DNA from: an uncultured Coriobacteriaceae bacterium
GTDB taxonomy: Bacteria > Actinomycetota > Coriobacteriia > Coriobacteriales > Eggerthellaceae
Length of the DNA: 32,514 nt
Assembly (NCBI GenBank): GCA_902779135.1
Contig: CACZAR010000009.1
Coordinates: 1-32,514, forward strand
Reading direction: 5' to 3'
How positions within the stretch are numbered: position 1 is the stretch's first letter; each line of letters opens with the position of its first letter. Of this stretch, positions 31,550 through 32,514 are shown one piece after another. A model generated the notes under the pieces. The model worked only from the letters and a program-made list of their open reading frames with translations. It did not search any database and had not been told where the DNA came from. Position numbers and translations under genes: made by a program.

Positions 31550-32514
31550 ATGACGTATCAAACCGAGAACACGATTGAGAAACGTGAGGCGCGCGTTGCA
31601 GCGGCGAGGAGGTTCGAGGAGGGCGATCGTGTGCCCTTTGCGCCGCGCATGGGCACGGTGTACAGCGAGCTTGCCGGTATTTCCAAGTACGAGGCCCTCA
31701 ACGACTACCGCATGATGAAGCCGGGCGTCGAGTACTTCCTGTCGCACTGGGAGGTTGACCTGTTCTGGGGTCCTGCCGCCTATCCCATTAACGTGATGGA
31801 GGTGCTGGGCACCGAGGCCGTGCGTTGGCCGGGCGCGACGTGGGGGATCGACCGCATGATGGGCTTCCAGATCGTCGACGACTGCTACCTCGAGCAGGAG
31901 GACTACGACGACTTCATCCGCGACCCGTCGCACTATCTCATGACCAAGGTCTACCCGCGCCGCCACAAGAAGATGGCCGGCCTTGCCAAGATGGACTTCT
32001 CCAACTTCGTCGAGTTCGGCCACTATGCATCGATGGCGCAGTTCGCCGACCCCGAGGTTCGCGAGTCGCTGCTGACGCTCATGGCCGCTGGTGACCAGGC
32101 CAACAAGTGGCTCGAAGGCCAGGGTCTCATGGCCCAAACGGCGCTCGAGTACCAGACGCCGCTCGGCTGCATTCTGGGTCAGAACACGCCGTACGACATG
32201 CTCGGTGACAACCTGCGTGGTTTCCTCGAGCTGCCGATGGACCTCGAGGAATGCCCCGACAAGGTGCTTGCGGCCCTCGACATCCTTACCGACTGGGCCA
32301 TCGCCGGCGTCGAAAACGTCGCAGCGGCTGGCATGAAGTACTGCTTCATGCCCCTGCATGGCGGCACCGACGACTTCCTGAGCCCCGAGAACTGGGAGAA
32401 GTTCTACGCACCGAGTTTGCGCAAGGTCATCGAGCGCGAACTGGAGCTGGGCCTTATCCCGTACATCTTCTTCGAGGGCAAGTACAACAACCGACTTGAG
32501 ATGATCCGCGACCT
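31550..32514 (+). CDS. UroD/MtaA-family methyltransferase (3' end outside window)
   Basis: The reading frame from ATG 31550 stays open to the window edge (321 complete codons, no stop), so the C-terminus is missing. AGAGGAAGGAA (31533-31543) is an excellent ribosome binding site. The protein resembles the uroporphyrinogen decarboxylase superfamily branch used as corrinoid-protein methyltransferases (MtaA/MtbA-like) rather than true heme-pathway UroD: early RFEEGDRVPFAPRMG, then YRMMKPGVEYFLSHWEVD, LGCILGQNTPYDMLGD, and the late PLHGGTDDFLSPENWEKFY with IPYIFFEGKYNNR. In anaerobes such proteins move methyl groups from substrates or methyl-corrinoids to a cofactor such as tetrahydrofolate. Family assignment is firm, substrate unknown. 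A link to the folate enzymes and cobalamin-controlled importers in this window is plausible inference. Confidence 0.82.
   Translation, partial: MTYQTENTIEKREARVAAARRFEEGDRVPFAPRMGTVYSELAGISKYEALNDYRMMKPGVEYFLSHWEVDLFWGPAAYPINVMEVLGTEAVRWPGATWGIDRMMGFQIVDDCYLEQEDYDDFIRDPSHYLMTKVYPRRHKKMAGLAKMDFSNFVEFGHYASMAQFADPEVRESLLTLMAAGDQANKWLEGQGLMAQTALEYQTPLGCILGQNTPYDMLGDNLRGFLELPMDLEECPDKVLAALDILTDWAIAGVENVAAAGMKYCFMPLHGGTDDFLSPENWEKFYAPSLRKVIERELELGLIPYIFFEGKYNNRLEMIRD

Overview
The window looks like a chromosomal segment of a strictly anaerobic, fairly GC-rich actinobacterium of the Coriobacteriia (Eggerthella/Slackia/Adlercreutzia-type). This is inferred from gene content (C1-folate enzymes beside [FeFe]-hydrogenase genes, lipoproteins with Ser/Ala linkers, UroD-type methyltransferase) and from codon choice. 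No rRNA, tRNA, CRISPR array, transposase or phage gene was seen.

Region 1 (1-4319, +) is a formate/C1-folate block: fhs (formate-THF ligase), fchA (methenyl-THF cyclohydrolase), folD (methylene-THF dehydrogenase, apparently without its own cyclohydrolase lysine) and a FocA-type formate channel. A 32-bp inverted repeat lies between folD and focA. Region 2 (4320-12221, +) is a complete [FeFe]-hydrogenase locus: a NuoF-FeS/GltD-like flavoprotein translationally coupled to HydA, then HydE, HydG and HydF. Formate and H2 metabolism are therefore encoded side by side.

Region 3 (12303-18737) starts with a remnant PucR-type HTH gene (-). A short-form cobalamin riboswitch then precedes a small lipoprotein, a lipid-anchored CbiK-type chelatase, a FecB/BtuF-type binding lipoprotein with an extra N-terminal domain, a FecCD permease and a FecE ATPase. 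This reads as a tetrapyrrole/corrinoid/metal uptake module with an extracytoplasmic chelatase. Region 4 (18807-25033, -) has the same order as the E. coli ddpXABCDF locus: a VanX-type D-Ala-D-Ala dipeptidase, then binding protein, two permeases and two ATPases. A canonical long-form cobalamin riboswitch sits between the dipeptidase and the transporter, so the transporter is more likely to serve cobalt/nickel or a corrinoid-related need than D-Ala-D-Ala.

Region 5 (25123-30025, +) begins with eight copies of a palindromic repeat (RATCAAnYTCCCSCGGGGAA type), then a GAF-ABC ATPase fusion and a 1113-residue FtsX-type permease. The DNA of the ATPase and of the permease's first 45 or so codons is visibly more GC-rich than the rest, suggesting a recombination junction. 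The same repeat family also lies upstream of hydF, of the FecB-like gene and of the FecCD gene. Region 6 holds a DUF2974-type predicted hydrolase (-), a perfect 15-bp palindrome, and a UroD/MtaA-family methyltransferase (+) that runs off the right edge.

The most notable combination is two different cobalamin riboswitches controlling two ABC importers, one with a surface chelatase, in a genome segment that also carries folate C1 enzymes and a probable corrinoid-linked methyltransferase. Corrinoid supply may be tied to methyl-group use; this link is inference.
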